Source: Agrobacterium cavarae (lineage in GTDB: Bacteria > Pseudomonadota > Alphaproteobacteria > Rhizobiales > Rhizobiaceae). Taken from it: 64,000 nucleotides of DNA. Numbering within the stretch: position 1 is the first letter of the stretch; every line of letters begins with the position of its first letter. Made by a program: the position numbers and the translations under genes. The stretch is taken from positions 62,001 to 126,000 of the forward strand of contig NZ_SISF01000024.1 in the NCBI RefSeq assembly GCF_004310285.1. The letters run 5' to 3'. Below are positions 1 to 9,791 of this stretch, piece after piece. Below the pieces are notes generated by a model that did not search any database, was not told the DNA's origin, and saw only the letters and a list, made by a program, of their open reading frames with translations.

Positions 1-1
1 C

Positions 2-268
2 GCTGCCAGTCAAGTTAAGCCGACCGCGGCGAATGCAACTAACGTCCTATCTGCTAATGTCACTCCTGTGAAACCAACGATCACAGCTGAGACCTACAAG
101 AATGGGATATTAATCAAGGGCGACACAAAGCCGTTCAAGGAAGAATTAAAAGGACTTGGTGGACGATGGAACGGTGCACTTGCAGGTTGGATCATCAGTC
201 CCAAACGATTTGCAGAGGCATGCACGTTGATGCCTTTGATGGAGGATAAGACTGGAAATAACGACTGA
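2..268 (+). CDS. C-terminal fragment of an unrecognised protein, cut by the window edge
   Basis: The frame is open from base 2 to the TGA at 266-268, so this is probably the tail of a longer gene and not a complete 66-residue protein starting at the GTG at 68. The first ~22 visible residues are rich in Ala, Thr, Asn, Val and Pro, like an inter-domain linker. A compact domain follows, with a GLGGRWN motif and then GWIISP, a Gly-Gly-Arg-Trp/Gly-Trp pattern resembling small domains attached to larger proteins; I cannot name the family. Base composition is AT-richer than the core genes further right, like the next three genes. Function unknown. Confidence 0.5.
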   Translation, partial: AASQVKPTAANATNVLSANVTPVKPTITAETYKNGILIKGDTKPFKEELKGLGGRWNGALAGWIISPKRFAEACTLMPLMEDKTGNND

Positions 269-410
269 CGCCGTGTGAAGTTGGTTAGCATCTCCCGGTT
301 AGTTTTTCCCTAGAAATAATGCATCTTCCAACTGTGTTTTGTTGCAAGTAACACCGCCGGATGACTACTCTGATCATGTCGTGAAGAATACCCGAATAGG
401 AGACGCTACT

Positions 411-1412
411 TTGGACATCGAAACCCTGTTTAAACTTATCGAACGACAGGGCACGCTAGAGCAAGTGAGTAATTTCTTGCGGCAGCTCGGCCTTCCGTAT
501 TCCGGTAGTTCGTGGAAGGACATGGTAAATCTACGTTTGCGTACAGCGGTCGAGAAGGGAAGGCTGACTGATGACCAATTGCTCGACCTTCTTCGTCAAA
601 CCGAAGAGCACGGAAGTCAGCATATATTTCTGTTCACTCTTATCGAAGGTCGAAGCGTTTCAAAACTGTTTTCTGACGGTCTACCTGCGGTTCTGAGTGC
701 ATCGGGTTTTCCGCCCTTGGGCCACGTCTCAGTTGTCGATATGCCAGATGATCCCCAAATTGTCGAAGTCCGTGAAGAGTTTGGAGAAGCGCGCACTTTA
801 GTCTTCAAAATAGTGGAGCAGAGATCGAGTTTTGAGAAGGTGTCTGATCAGAATGATAATGGTCAGAAGGTGGTGACTTACTCCGAAATTCCGTACCGTG
901 CAGTAAATATCATGCGCATTTCTGAGGATGGTCGAGCTGAAATTAGGCTTCAGTCACACAGTGACGCCATCAGCTATAATGGAATAGCTGAGGCGACCTT
1001 CAAAATCCTAAGTCCAATCATTAATCGGCTCGACTGGAAGGACGATAAGCTTGACAAATTCAAAAACAGTTTGCTGGATATAAGCAAACGGTCCTCAATG
1101 TCTGAAGTGTTTGGCTTGCGACATACTCAATTGACCAACATCGAGGGTACGAGGTTGTCGGCAGCTGCTGGCTTACCCGGAGCTAGTATGTACGATGATA
1201 CCGAGGTTGTAGCGAGTGTTGATCGTTTCTTGGAAAAAGAAAATCATGCTCATTGCGACCGGGCCAGTGTCAGTGTGAAGAAACGAGGAACCCTCAGCCG
1301 TTCGATCAACTTGGTCGTAAGCGGAGAGCCTAACGAATTTGCAATCACTAGCAAGGTGTCCAAAAGCGAGTATGATTACATACTCAATGCAGTGCTAGAG
1401 CATAACATATGA
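411..1412 (+). CDS. Unknown soluble protein, first gene of a three-gene accessory operon
   Basis: I do not recognise this 333-residue protein. The frame is open further upstream (TTG at 339, GTG at 381). TTG at 411 is preferred because AGGAGA at 398-403 sits 7 bases before it and no ribosome site precedes the others. There is no signal peptide or membrane segment. The first ~90 residues look helical and charged (MDIETLFKLIERQG; later LLDLLRQTEEHGSQHIFLF); the rest looks mixed alpha/beta. Its stop overlaps the next start by ATGA, indicating translational coupling. The low GC suggests horizontally acquired DNA. The cargo-like compact operon with a membrane protein as last gene is compatible with a conflict or defence cassette, but nothing in the sequence proves that. 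Confidence 0.65.
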   Translation: MDIETLFKLIERQGTLEQVSNFLRQLGLPYSGSSWKDMVNLRLRTAVEKGRLTDDQLLDLLRQTEEHGSQHIFLFTLIEGRSVSKLFSDGLPAVLSASGFPPLGHVSVVDMPDDPQIVEVREEFGEARTLVFKIVEQRSSFEKVSDQNDNGQKVVTYSEIPYRAVNIMRISEDGRAEIRLQSHSDAISYNGIAEATFKILSPIINRLDWKDDKLDKFKNSLLDISKRSSMSEVFGLRHTQLTNIEGTRLSAAAGLPGASMYDDTEVVASVDRFLEKENHAHCDRASVSVKKRGTLSRSINLVVSGEPNEFAITSKVSKSEYDYILNAVLEHNI

Positions 1413-1741
1413 TGAAGCGGAAGGGATGGCGCGAAAGGCTTAGAACTTTGGTCTCAGAGATGGGCCGAGGCAGGCAGCATATTGAGTATCCCTTCAATCG
1501 TGTCCTCGAGATCGTAGACGCGCCGACGGCAAGAGCGTTGAACGAAGAACTTACGAGATTGGTCGGCAATGGTGAGCTGGATGCTGTCTATCGTATAAGA
1601 TCACAAGAGACAGGCGTAGGCTTGGCCGAATTCCACAATTTAATGGAAATACCATCTCGCGTTTTCGATGACACTGCGGACCGTTACCAGAACGTTGTGC
1701 TCGGACGCGACGTTGAATTGGTTTATCGAGCTCCTGAATGA
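1409..1741 (+). CDS. Unknown small protein, second gene of the accessory operon
   Basis: This 110-residue protein is not recognised. It starts at an ATG inside the ATGA overlap with the previous gene and ends in an ATGA overlap with the next. The basic N-terminus (MMKRKGWRERLRTLVSEMG) is followed by a stretch that reads like helix-helix-strand-strand (ALNEELTRLVGNGELDAVYRIR) and an acidic-aromatic C-terminus (DVELVYRAPE). A small winged-helix-like or adaptor fold is possible, but that is an inference. No membrane segment is visible. The tight coupling suggests it acts with both neighbours. Confidence 0.65.
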   Translation: MMKRKGWRERLRTLVSEMGRGRQHIEYPFNRVLEIVDAPTARALNEELTRLVGNGELDAVYRIRSQETGVGLAEFHNLMEIPSRVFDDTADRYQNVVLGRDVELVYRAPE

Positions 1742-2163
1742 GTAAAAAGGAAAGCTGGCGTTTAGCTAGCGACAACATTATCAGAGAGCTGGCCAATGTT
1801 GCGCCGGAGGACCGGCTAAAATGTCTTCAGGAGAGGGTTGCTTCTCTCCCCGACGGGGATAGAGAGATGGTCGCGCATTTCGTGTCACTGACAGCATTAA
1901 TCGTTTCAACTCCCGGGCAGGAGGCACCCACAATGAGCCGGCACCGTCACATCTCATTGATAACGGCGATGTCCCTCATGGCCATGGTGATCCTTATCGT
2001 AGCAGGTATCTACCTCGTAGTTATTAGAGGTGGCGACGATGGAAGCTCTAAATTTCACATCCTGGGTTCTGGAGTTGAGACGAGCAGCGTCGGTGTAGGA
2101 TGCTTCACATTGGCGGGTTTGGTATTCTTATTCGTTGCCCGTAAGGCGCTAAACAGGATTTAG
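1738..2163 (+). CDS. Unknown two-TM membrane protein, third gene of the accessory operon
   Basis: A 141-residue protein with a soluble N-terminus of about 65 residues (helical, ending near HFVSLTALIV) and two predicted membrane helices: roughly residues 71-95 (ISLITAMSLMAMVILIVAGI region) and 115-135 (VGVGCFTLAGLVFLFVA). A short glycine-rich loop lies between them. The ATG overlaps the stop of the previous gene (ATGA). The family is unknown. In three-gene operons with cytosolic partners a two-TM protein is often the membrane-acting component, so an effector or anchor role is possible here, as inference only. Confidence 0.6.
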   Translation: MSKKESWRLASDNIIRELANVAPEDRLKCLQERVASLPDGDREMVAHFVSLTALIVSTPGQEAPTMSRHRHISLITAMSLMAMVILIVAGIYLVVIRGGDDGSSKFHILGSGVETSSVGVGCFTLAGLVFLFVARKALNRI

Positions 2164-2411
2164 ATTGAGAGTGTCAGTAAGGCGTAGCAACTTGCCATCG
2201 AAGATGGTTTCAGTCTCCTGCAAAGTCGACCGATGCCTCCTGCTGCTGAACCAAGCGATGTCTCGAGAACAAATAGTAAACATGCGTGGGACTTTGCGCA
2301 TAAAAACTCCCACCGGTGGGATATTCTTGCTGATTTGTTCTCTTTTTCTGATGGAAGGGGCTTGCTTCCAGAATGCCGAAAGTCTAAGTGGTGCATGCCT
2401 TTACGGCGGGT

Positions 2412-2488
<77 letters not shown>

Positions 2489-2549
2489 TTTTTGAGGTTC
2501 TCCCCAAGCCTCGATTTTTCTGAGAAATACCTTGTGATCAGCCCTTTGA

Positions 2550-2569
2550 CCATCTCCGCATGGAGATGG
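2550..2569. repeat. 8-bp perfect inverted repeat with GCAT loop
   Basis: CCATCTCC, loop GCAT, GGAGATGG, about 60 bases after tRNA-Pro. No T-tract follows directly, so a terminator is uncertain; it may be an RNA processing hairpin or have no role. Confidence 0.4.
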
Positions 2570-2713
2570 CGCGGCTCTTTATCTTCACCCATTAATCCAC
2601 CGAACCGTTCATTTTTGAATTTTCTAATGGAACGCTCAAGCGGGGCGACGTGTTAGTCCATCGTAACAAGACGAGGCGTCGCTGGGGATGCATCGAAAGA
2701 GATGGAGAGAGAA

Positions 2714-2788
2714 ATGAACAGCATTATCTATATTGTCGGTCTGGTTGTAGTCGTTGGCATGATCCTGTCTTTCGTGGGCTTGGCCTGA
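2714..2788 (+). CDS. 24-residue single-helix membrane protein
   Basis: ATG at 2714 follows a purine-rich ribosome site (GGAGAGA at 2704-2710). The peptide is one hydrophobic helix (MNSIIYIVGLVVVVGMIL, then SFVGLA) and nothing else. I recall very similar tiny proteins being common in rhizobial genomes; that is memory, not a search. Function unknown; a bitopic or peripheral inner-membrane micropeptide is likely. Confidence 0.6.
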   Translation: MNSIIYIVGLVVVVGMILSFVGLA

Positions 2789-2875
2789 CAGGACAGGCGT
2801 CTCTAATGTGTATGAGGCGCCGATGCGCGCGAGGTAGCGCAGCAAGATAATGTGCTGCGCCCCTCCCGAAGACGA

Positions 2876-3025
2876 TCAGTTTTCCTGAACGGACACGCCG
2901 TTTGGTCCGATGTTCATTTCGATGCCCTTAGGCTTCGACTCTTCGTGCCACACATAGATGCCAAGAGCGGCGACGAGTACGACCAGCGCGCCAATGATGA
3001 AGTAGAGATTGTTAGACCGCGTCAT
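2876..3025 (-). CDS. Small membrane-anchored protein, 49 residues
   Basis: The frame is open to 3088, but ATG at 3025 has AGGGGAA just upstream and gives the natural protein: a short polar N-terminus (MTRSNN), one membrane helix (LYFIIGALVVLVAALGIYVW), then a charged tail ending NIGPNGVSVQEN. Single-helix proteins with this tail are typical of rhizobia; no function is known to me. It ends about 90 bases from the tiny gene at 2714 on the other strand, so the two are convergent. Confidence 0.65.
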   Translation of the reverse strand: MTRSNNLYFIIGALVVLVAALGIYVWHEESKPKGIEMNIGPNGVSVQEN

Positions 3026-3117
3026 TCGGATTCCCCTGAAAATGAAGATGTACGGCTGAACAACGCGGAAAATCCTGCCCGGTTCCACCGGCTAGGTGGT
3101 AATCGGCTACAGGTCCA

Positions 3118-4659
<1,542 letters not shown>

Positions 4660-4945
4660 AGACTTATCCCGCCATCATTTTCAGATACAGATAAGCCATA
4701 GATACTAAAAGAAGCGTTGACGACTGCCATGCAAGAATCGCTTCACACTTTTGATTTCACTGAAGCGCTGACAAGAAGTATCAGGCCGCTACAGCAGTAA
4801 AGGGGGCGGGATACGCAATACCAGTTTACCCGCAACTATGGACAGAGGCTTAGGCTGCCGGATCGGCGCCTGCCGCTTCTGCCGCTGAACTTGAATTTCT
4901 GGCTTTAGCTTTGGTGAAGCCAGGGAGCGCTACGACGCAGTTTCC

Positions 4946-5524
4946 TCAAAAGAAACGTTCCCGCACATAGATGGTGTCGCCCCCCAGCACAGGTGCTGAG
5001 ATCAGCACGCGTCCGGTGTTGACGTCGGCGTTGAGTTTACGCGTCACATCGACGTCGCGCTGGTTTGCACGTGAGGTGAAGCCTCCCGCAATGGCAATGG
5101 CGTTCTGGATCGTCATCCCGGGGACGTAGGAATACTGCCCCGGTCTGCCCACTTCACCCATCACGAAGATCGGACGATAGCGATCGACCTCGATGCTGAC
5201 ATCGGGGTTGCGCAAATAGCCTTTGCGGAGCTGGGCAGCGAGCGCTGCTTCAACCTGCTTGGCCGTTCGGCCGCGTGCCGGAATTTGCCCGACGAGCGGG
5301 AAGGCGATGTAGCCCGCCTGGTCGACAGTGTAGGTGTTGGTGAGGCCGGCTTGATCGAAAACGGTAACGCGCAACCTGTCGCCGCTATCCAGACGATAGG
5401 GCTGTAGGGCAGCGGCATTGATGGCGGAGGGCGCGGGTTGATAGGCAGCGCAACCACCAAGCGTCATCGTCGCGGCGAGGGCAAAAGCTGATATCAAACG
5501 TGGGATGGCGAAATTCATTCGCAA
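4946..5524 (-). CDS. Short Wza-type polysaccharide export lipoprotein
   Basis: Outer-membrane polysaccharide export family. A signal peptide ends in a lipobox LGGC (about residue 24-26), predicting a lipoprotein. A PES domain follows (YRLDSGDRLRVTVFD, then FPLVGQIPARGRTAKQVE and NPDVSIEV), then one SLBB domain (VMGEVGRPGQYSYVPG, MTIQNAIAIAGGFT). At 192 residues it lacks the extra SLBB domains and the C-terminal helix of E. coli Wza, so it is the short type common in rhizobia. The start is either TTG at 5524 (GGAG 5 bases upstream) or ATG at 5518. Same strand as the sugar transferase but 286 bases apart, so it may have its own promoter. Confidence 0.85.
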   Translation of the reverse strand: MRMNFAIPRLISAFALAATMTLGGCAAYQPAPSAINAAALQPYRLDSGDRLRVTVFDQAGLTNTYTVDQAGYIAFPLVGQIPARGRTAKQVEAALAAQLRKGYLRNPDVSIEVDRYRPIFVMGEVGRPGQYSYVPGMTIQNAIAIAGGFTSRANQRDVDVTRKLNADVNTGRVLISAPVLGGDTIYVRERFF

Positions 5525-5737
5525 TCATGCTCCGGGGACATTTCTTGACCCCAGTTATCCGTTCGTCATGGTTAATTCCCGGTAAAGAAAACTTTTTTTG
5601 GAAGAATTTCCCTTAGGACCGTCGGAAGTACCGCGTGGCGTCGACTGTTTAACGCTTGTGTTACTGCGACGCGGTTAGAAGGGAAGAACGGTAACCGTGC
5701 GAGCAAAAGCTGCCGGCGATGAGAAAATGAAGGCGCC

Positions 5738-6364
5738 ATGACCGCGAACGACAATGCGACCGAACCACAGGATGATCTTGATCCCGCCTCTGCGGAAGCT
5801 GGGCTTCCGATAGCCTATGTTGCGGATCTTCTCGTCATGCCAGGCGCCAAGCCCGTTGCGGTTGTTGCGTCACCCAGTGGGGCGGATGGATCGACAGCGA
5901 CCGTCATGCTGGCAAGAGCGATTGCCGAGCTGGCGCGATCCGTGGTGCTTGTGGACATGACCGCGACGGGGGCTCCTTCGCGGCTGATGGTGTCGGACGA
6001 ATCGCTCCCGGGCATCATGGATCTCCTGACGGGGGATGCAGCCTTCGGCGAAACCATCCATCGTGACCGTCTCTCCACGGCGCATATCGTTCCGCAAGGC
6101 GTGGGCTCGGGACATCGCGTCAGCGGCGTACTCGAGCGGCTCGTGATGGTACTCGGCGCATTGTCGGGGAGTTACGATACTGTGCTGCTCGAGTTCGGCG
6201 CAGCCAATCCCGCTGAAATCTCGCGCATCCTCAAATATGTCGATGCGGATATCTTGCTTTCCGTTCCGGATGGTGATCCTGAGGTGCTTCGTGAGGCAGA
6301 GACGGCGTTCCGGGCGAGCGGACACAGCCAGATCATTCCGATGGTATCGGCAGCAAAGCCCTGA
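5738..6364 (+). CDS. Degenerate BY-kinase/ParA-like ATPase domain protein of the polysaccharide locus
   Basis: 208 residues resembling the cytoplasmic ATPase domain of Wzc/ExoP-type chain-length regulators, standing alone with no membrane part. The fold signature is visible (VAVVASPSGADGST, then AIAELARSVVLVDMT, GIMDLLTGD, YDTVLLEFG), but key residues are altered. The P-loop position reads SGADGST, without the conserved Lys; the Walker A' segment reads LVDMTATG where active kinases have an Asp-x-Asp pattern; the Walker B Asp is replaced by Glu (LLEFG). No C-terminal tyrosine cluster is present. It is probably a non-catalytic partner. It is divergent from the export lipoprotein. Family assignment by eye. 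Confidence 0.65.
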   Translation: MTANDNATEPQDDLDPASAEAGLPIAYVADLLVMPGAKPVAVVASPSGADGSTATVMLARAIAELARSVVLVDMTATGAPSRLMVSDESLPGIMDLLTGDAAFGETIHRDRLSTAHIVPQGVGSGHRVSGVLERLVMVLGALSGSYDTVLLEFGAANPAEISRILKYVDADILLSVPDGDPEVLREAETAFRASGHSQIIPMVSAAKP

Positions 6365-6424
6365 CCAGACCGCAACACTGACAGCCTGAAACGCGTCGTT
6401 TTCCACGCTTTCAGTGAAACGGGC

Positions 6425-6637
6425 CTATTTCTGCCGTTTCGGACCGGCCATCCATTTGATGATCAGCATGGCAGGCAAGATCCACAGAAGACCGGACAGC
6501 ACGAAATAGCCGAGGTGAACCCACCACGGCGAGTTTGCGAGCGTTGCCGAGGCGAAGGCCGTCGCAACAACCGCATAGGTCACGACCAGCAGAATGATGA
6601 TGATAGTGCCGATGAATGATCTAAGGCGGGGATGCAT
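6425..6637 (-). CDS. DUF2842 family membrane protein
   Basis: 70 residues from ATG at 6637 (the open frame extends to 6721 but upstream codons look non-coding). Two membrane helices, about residues 7-30 (FIGTIIIILLVVTYAVVATA) and 40-62 (HLGYFVLSGLLWILPAMLI), with WWVH between and KWMAGP at the end. This matches the DUF2842 family of small alphaproteobacterial membrane proteins, of unknown function. It is divergent from ctaA. Confidence 0.75.
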   Translation of the reverse strand: MHPRLRSFIGTIIIILLVVTYAVVATAFASATLANSPWWVHLGYFVLSGLLWILPAMLIIKWMAGPKRQK

Positions 6638-6810
6638 GGCTAATGTCTCGTCCGTCACGTGTTCCTGAGACTCCTCTATAGCAGCGCCCGTCAAAAACGG
6701 TATCGCTTTTCGCAAGCGCATCTGCCGCGACCCGATGCCGCAAAGGCTAACCCCTTGTTTTGCCCAGCCGCTTGAGGCAAACCAATGTTAGGAATTGTGG
6801 AGTGTCAAGA

Positions 6811-7929
6811 ATGCGATCCGATACGCTGGCGACGGCGGATGCCTCTGTCGAAAAACGGGTGAAAACGGCTTTGCAGAAGCAGGAGAGCAACCGCAAGCTT
6901 CTGCGCATCTGGCTGCGCGTCGTGCTGTTTACGCTGTTCTGTCTCGTCCTCGTGGGCGGTGCCACACGCCTGACCGAATCGGGTCTGTCAATCACCGAAT
7001 GGAAGCCGATTCATGGGGCTATCCCACCCTTGACGGTCGCCGAATGGGAAGAGGAATTCCAGCTCTACAAGCGCATACCTCAATATCAGGAAATCAATCG
7101 CGGCATGTCGCTGGACGAGTTCAAGACCATCTTCTGGTGGGAATGGGCGCATCGTCTGCTGGCGCGGGCCATTGGGTTGATCTTTGCCTTGCCGCTTGCC
7201 TATTTCTGGCTTACAGGGCGCATCGAGAAACGATTGCGCCTGCCACTGGTCGGCCTTTTGGCACTTGGAGGTTTTCAGGGCTTCGTCGGCTGGTGGATGG
7301 TGTCGTCCGGCCTGGTCAACCGCACAGACGTGTCCCAGTACCGGCTCGCGACCCATCTGACGATCGCCTGCCTGATTTTTGCAGGCTGCATGTGGATATT
7401 ACGCGGTCTTTCCTACCACTCTCCAGAAGCATCACATGAGCGCGAGGGCAGGCGATTCGCGGCCGTTTTGGCGGTGCTCTGTCTCGCCCAGATCTATCTC
7501 GGCGCGCTCGTTGCCGGCCTCAATGCCGGTCTCTCCTATAACACATGGCCGCTGATGGATGGTTCACTCATTCCGGGCGATCTCTTCATCCAGCACCCTT
7601 GGTGGATCAATCTCTTCGAGAACCCGAAGACGGTCCAATTTGTCCACCGACTGGGTGCCTATACGCTGTTTGCGGCGACACTCTGGCACATGGTAAGCCT
7701 CTGCCGCAGATTGCCGAACACGCCACATGCGAGGCGTTCCGTGCTGTTCTTCGTTCTGGTCTGTGTGCAGGCGTGCCTCGGCATCACCACGCTTCTCACC
7801 CATGTGGATATCCATGTGGCGCTTGCTCATCAGGGCATGGCGCTGATCGTCCTTGGTTTTGCCATCGCCCACTGGCGCGGTTTCATCGGGGAATATCCCG
7901 CGCCGGTATCCGTCGAAGTCAGGGACTGA
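6811..7929 (+). CDS. ctaA: Heme A synthase (COX15/CtaA)
   Basis: Oxidises the C8 methyl of heme O to make heme A for aa3-type cytochrome oxidase, in the inner membrane. 372 residues with eight membrane helices and the type-2 (COX15) signature: GGATRLTESGLSITEWKPI, then EFKTIFWWEWAHRLLARAIG with a heme-ligand His, NRTDVSQYRLATHL, and a second half with QFVHRLGAY and HQGMAL carrying further conserved His. ATG at 6811 is chosen because GTGGAG ends 8 bases upstream; the frame is open to 6760. Its end overlaps the end of the convergent kinase gene by 11 bases. Confidence 0.93.
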   Translation: MRSDTLATADASVEKRVKTALQKQESNRKLLRIWLRVVLFTLFCLVLVGGATRLTESGLSITEWKPIHGAIPPLTVAEWEEEFQLYKRIPQYQEINRGMSLDEFKTIFWWEWAHRLLARAIGLIFALPLAYFWLTGRIEKRLRLPLVGLLALGGFQGFVGWWMVSSGLVNRTDVSQYRLATHLTIACLIFAGCMWILRGLSYHSPEASHEREGRRFAAVLAVLCLAQIYLGALVAGLNAGLSYNTWPLMDGSLIPGDLFIQHPWWINLFENPKTVQFVHRLGAYTLFAATLWHMVSLCRRLPNTPHARRSVLFFVLVCVQACLGITTLLTHVDIHVALAHQGMALIVLGFAIAHWRGFIGEYPAPVSVEVRD

Positions 7930-8797
7930 GATCGCTCAATAGGCCGCGCGCAACGGTGAGAAAGGCGAGACGCTCCAAAGCGTTCTCGCTTTCATTGAGG
8001 ACGCTGCCATCATCCTCGAGGGACCAGCAGATCGATGCTCCCGCATGCGCAATGGCGTAGCGGAGGATTTTCTCTCGCGAGCAGTCCAGCGTTTCTGAAA
8101 AAATGTCACAGAGCCTTCTGATCCGTTGCGGATCGATGATGTCCGGCAGGGCGTTCAGAGGATTACCGAAGATGTTTGCGACATCATAGGCGGGATCACC
8201 GACGAGTCCTTGAGGATCGATTGCCAGCCAGCCGCGTGAGCCACCCGTGACGATGTTGTCGTGGTGCAGGTCTCCATGCAGTGGCTTTATCATCTGCTGA
8301 CGAGCGAGCAATTCTCGAGTGATCTCGGCACTGTACTGCAGAGGCTCGCGCAGGCGTTGATCGCTTTCCGTTTCGGCCCGGGCAAAGAGAGAGCGGAAAT
8401 GCTGGTCCAACGTCGTGAGCCCAACCGGGGGGGCTCCGCCTGACGTGTGAAGTCTCTGGAGAATATCGCAGATGATTTCGTTCGCGGCGCCTTCCCCGTG
8501 CTGAAGGCGGTAAGCGCGAAGCGTCAGATCACCCGCATCTTCCAGCAGGCATTCTGTGCCGTCTTTCTGCAGGAGATGCACGGCGCCTTGGCCCTGCCGC
8601 CACTCCAGGAAGGTCATACCGGGAAGCTCGCCCAATCCCCGCGGCGTCAATCGCTTCAAGATCGCTGAGGAGCCATCCGTCAAACCAACTCGGTGGACCA
8701 TGCTGCTCGCTGTATCGGCAAGAAAAAAGGCGGAGGAAATGCTCCACCGCCTTTTAATCTCATCCGGAATGTCTGACGTGAGACCGCTTTCGCTCAT
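7919..8797 (-). CDS. Aminoglycoside/hydroxyurea-type small-molecule kinase (APH fold)
   Basis: 292 residues of the APH(6)/hydroxyurea kinase family. The Brenner motif [11 protein letters not shown] (about 195-205) holds the catalytic Asp and Asn, and [18 protein letters not shown] supplies the metal-binding DxG-type segment. The N-lobe has an ATP-side Lys in SSAILKRL. Family members phosphorylate streptomycin or hydroxyurea, but a chromosomal copy translationally coupled to argC (4-base ATGA overlap) may have another substrate; resistance cannot be assumed. The 3' end overlaps the end of ctaA. Confidence 0.8.
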   Translation of the reverse strand: MSESGLTSDIPDEIKRRWSISSAFFLADTASSMVHRVGLTDGSSAILKRLTPRGLGELPGMTFLEWRQGQGAVHLLQKDGTECLLEDAGDLTLRAYRLQHGEGAANEIICDILQRLHTSGGAPPVGLTTLDQHFRSLFARAETESDQRLREPLQYSAEITRELLARQQMIKPLHGDLHHDNIVTGGSRGWLAIDPQGLVGDPAYDVANIFGNPLNALPDIIDPQRIRRLCDIFSETLDCSREKILRYAIAHAGASICWSLEDDGSVLNESENALERLAFLTVARGLLSDLSP

Positions 8798-9720
8798 GCA
8801 GACAGCATCAGCTCCATGTTTTGAACGGCCGCGCCCGATGCGCCCTTGCCGAGATTATCGAGAACCGCGACGAGGTTGATATGCTCTGCGTTGCCGAAGA
8901 CGTGGAGCTTCATGATATCCTGGTTTGCGAGTTCTTCCGCATCGATACGCGCGATCGACTTGCTCTCTTCCATAGGCACGACCTTGACGATGTCCTGTCC
9001 GGCATAATGCTGAGTGAGGGCAGCGTGAACCGTTTCCACAGTCGTGCCGTCCTTGAGGTTTTCGACAAACAGCGGAACCTGAACGATCATGCCCTGCGGG
9101 AAGCGACCGACCGAAGGTGAAAAGAGCGGTGCGCGGTCCATGAGCCCATGGCTCTTCATTTCCGGCACGTGCTTGTGCTTCAGGGTTAGGCCGTAGAGGA
9201 AGTTGTTGGCACTGATCGCATCCTCGCGGCTCTGGTCTTCCATCTGCGCAATCATCTGCTTGCCGCCGCCGGTATAACCGGAAACGGCATTGACGCTGAC
9301 GGGATAGCCGTCCGGCAGTATGCCTGCGGCACGCAAGGGACGGATGAGAGCGATGGCGCCGGTGGGGTAGCAACCGGGATTGGCGACGAAGCGGGCGGAG
9401 CGAACCTTTTCCGCCTGATCCTTGTCCATTTCGGCAAAGCCGTAGGCCCAGTCCGGGTGGATACGGAAAGCGGTAGAGGTATCGATGATCCGAACCTTGT
9501 TGTTGCCGGACACCATGGAAACAGCTTCCTTGGACGCATCATCCGGCAGGCAGAGGATCGAGATATCGGCGCTGTTCAGCATATCCTCGCGCATGGATGC
9601 ATTGCGGCGCTCGGCTTCAGGAATCGACAGCAGCTCGATATCGCGGCGGTCGGCCAGGCGCGTGCGGATCTGCAAGCCTGTAGTGCCGTGTTCGCCATCG
9701 ATGAAGATTTTCGCTGCCAT
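8794..9720 (-). CDS. argC: N-acetyl-gamma-glutamyl-phosphate reductase
   Basis: Third step of arginine synthesis: NADPH-dependent reduction of N-acetylglutamyl phosphate to the semialdehyde. 308 residues of the short (type 2) ArgC. The N-terminal nucleotide motif is [17 protein letters not shown], the catalytic Cys lies in [17 protein letters not shown] (about residue 117), and SGYTGGGKQ follows. It overlaps the downstream kinase by 4 bases and sits 71 bases from speB, all on the minus strand, so speB-argC-kinase may be one transcript. With agmatinase this forms a small arginine/polyamine neighbourhood. Confidence 0.95.
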   Translation of the reverse strand: MAAKIFIDGEHGTTGLQIRTRLADRRDIELLSIPEAERRNASMREDMLNSADISILCLPDDASKEAVSMVSGNNKVRIIDTSTAFRIHPDWAYGFAEMDKDQAEKVRSARFVANPGCYPTGAIALIRPLRAAGILPDGYPVSVNAVSGYTGGGKQMIAQMEDQSREDAISANNFLYGLTLKHKHVPEMKSHGLMDRAPLFSPSVGRFPQGMIVQVPLFVENLKDGTTVETVHAALTQHYAGQDIVKVVPMEESKSIARIDAEELANQDIMKLHVFGNAEHINLVAVLDNLGKGASGAAVQNMELMLSA

Positions 9721-9791
9721 GTCCTTAACCTTACATTTTCAATGTGTTGTGGGAGTTTTCAGACTCGATTTGTTAGCGCGTGGGATGCGGA

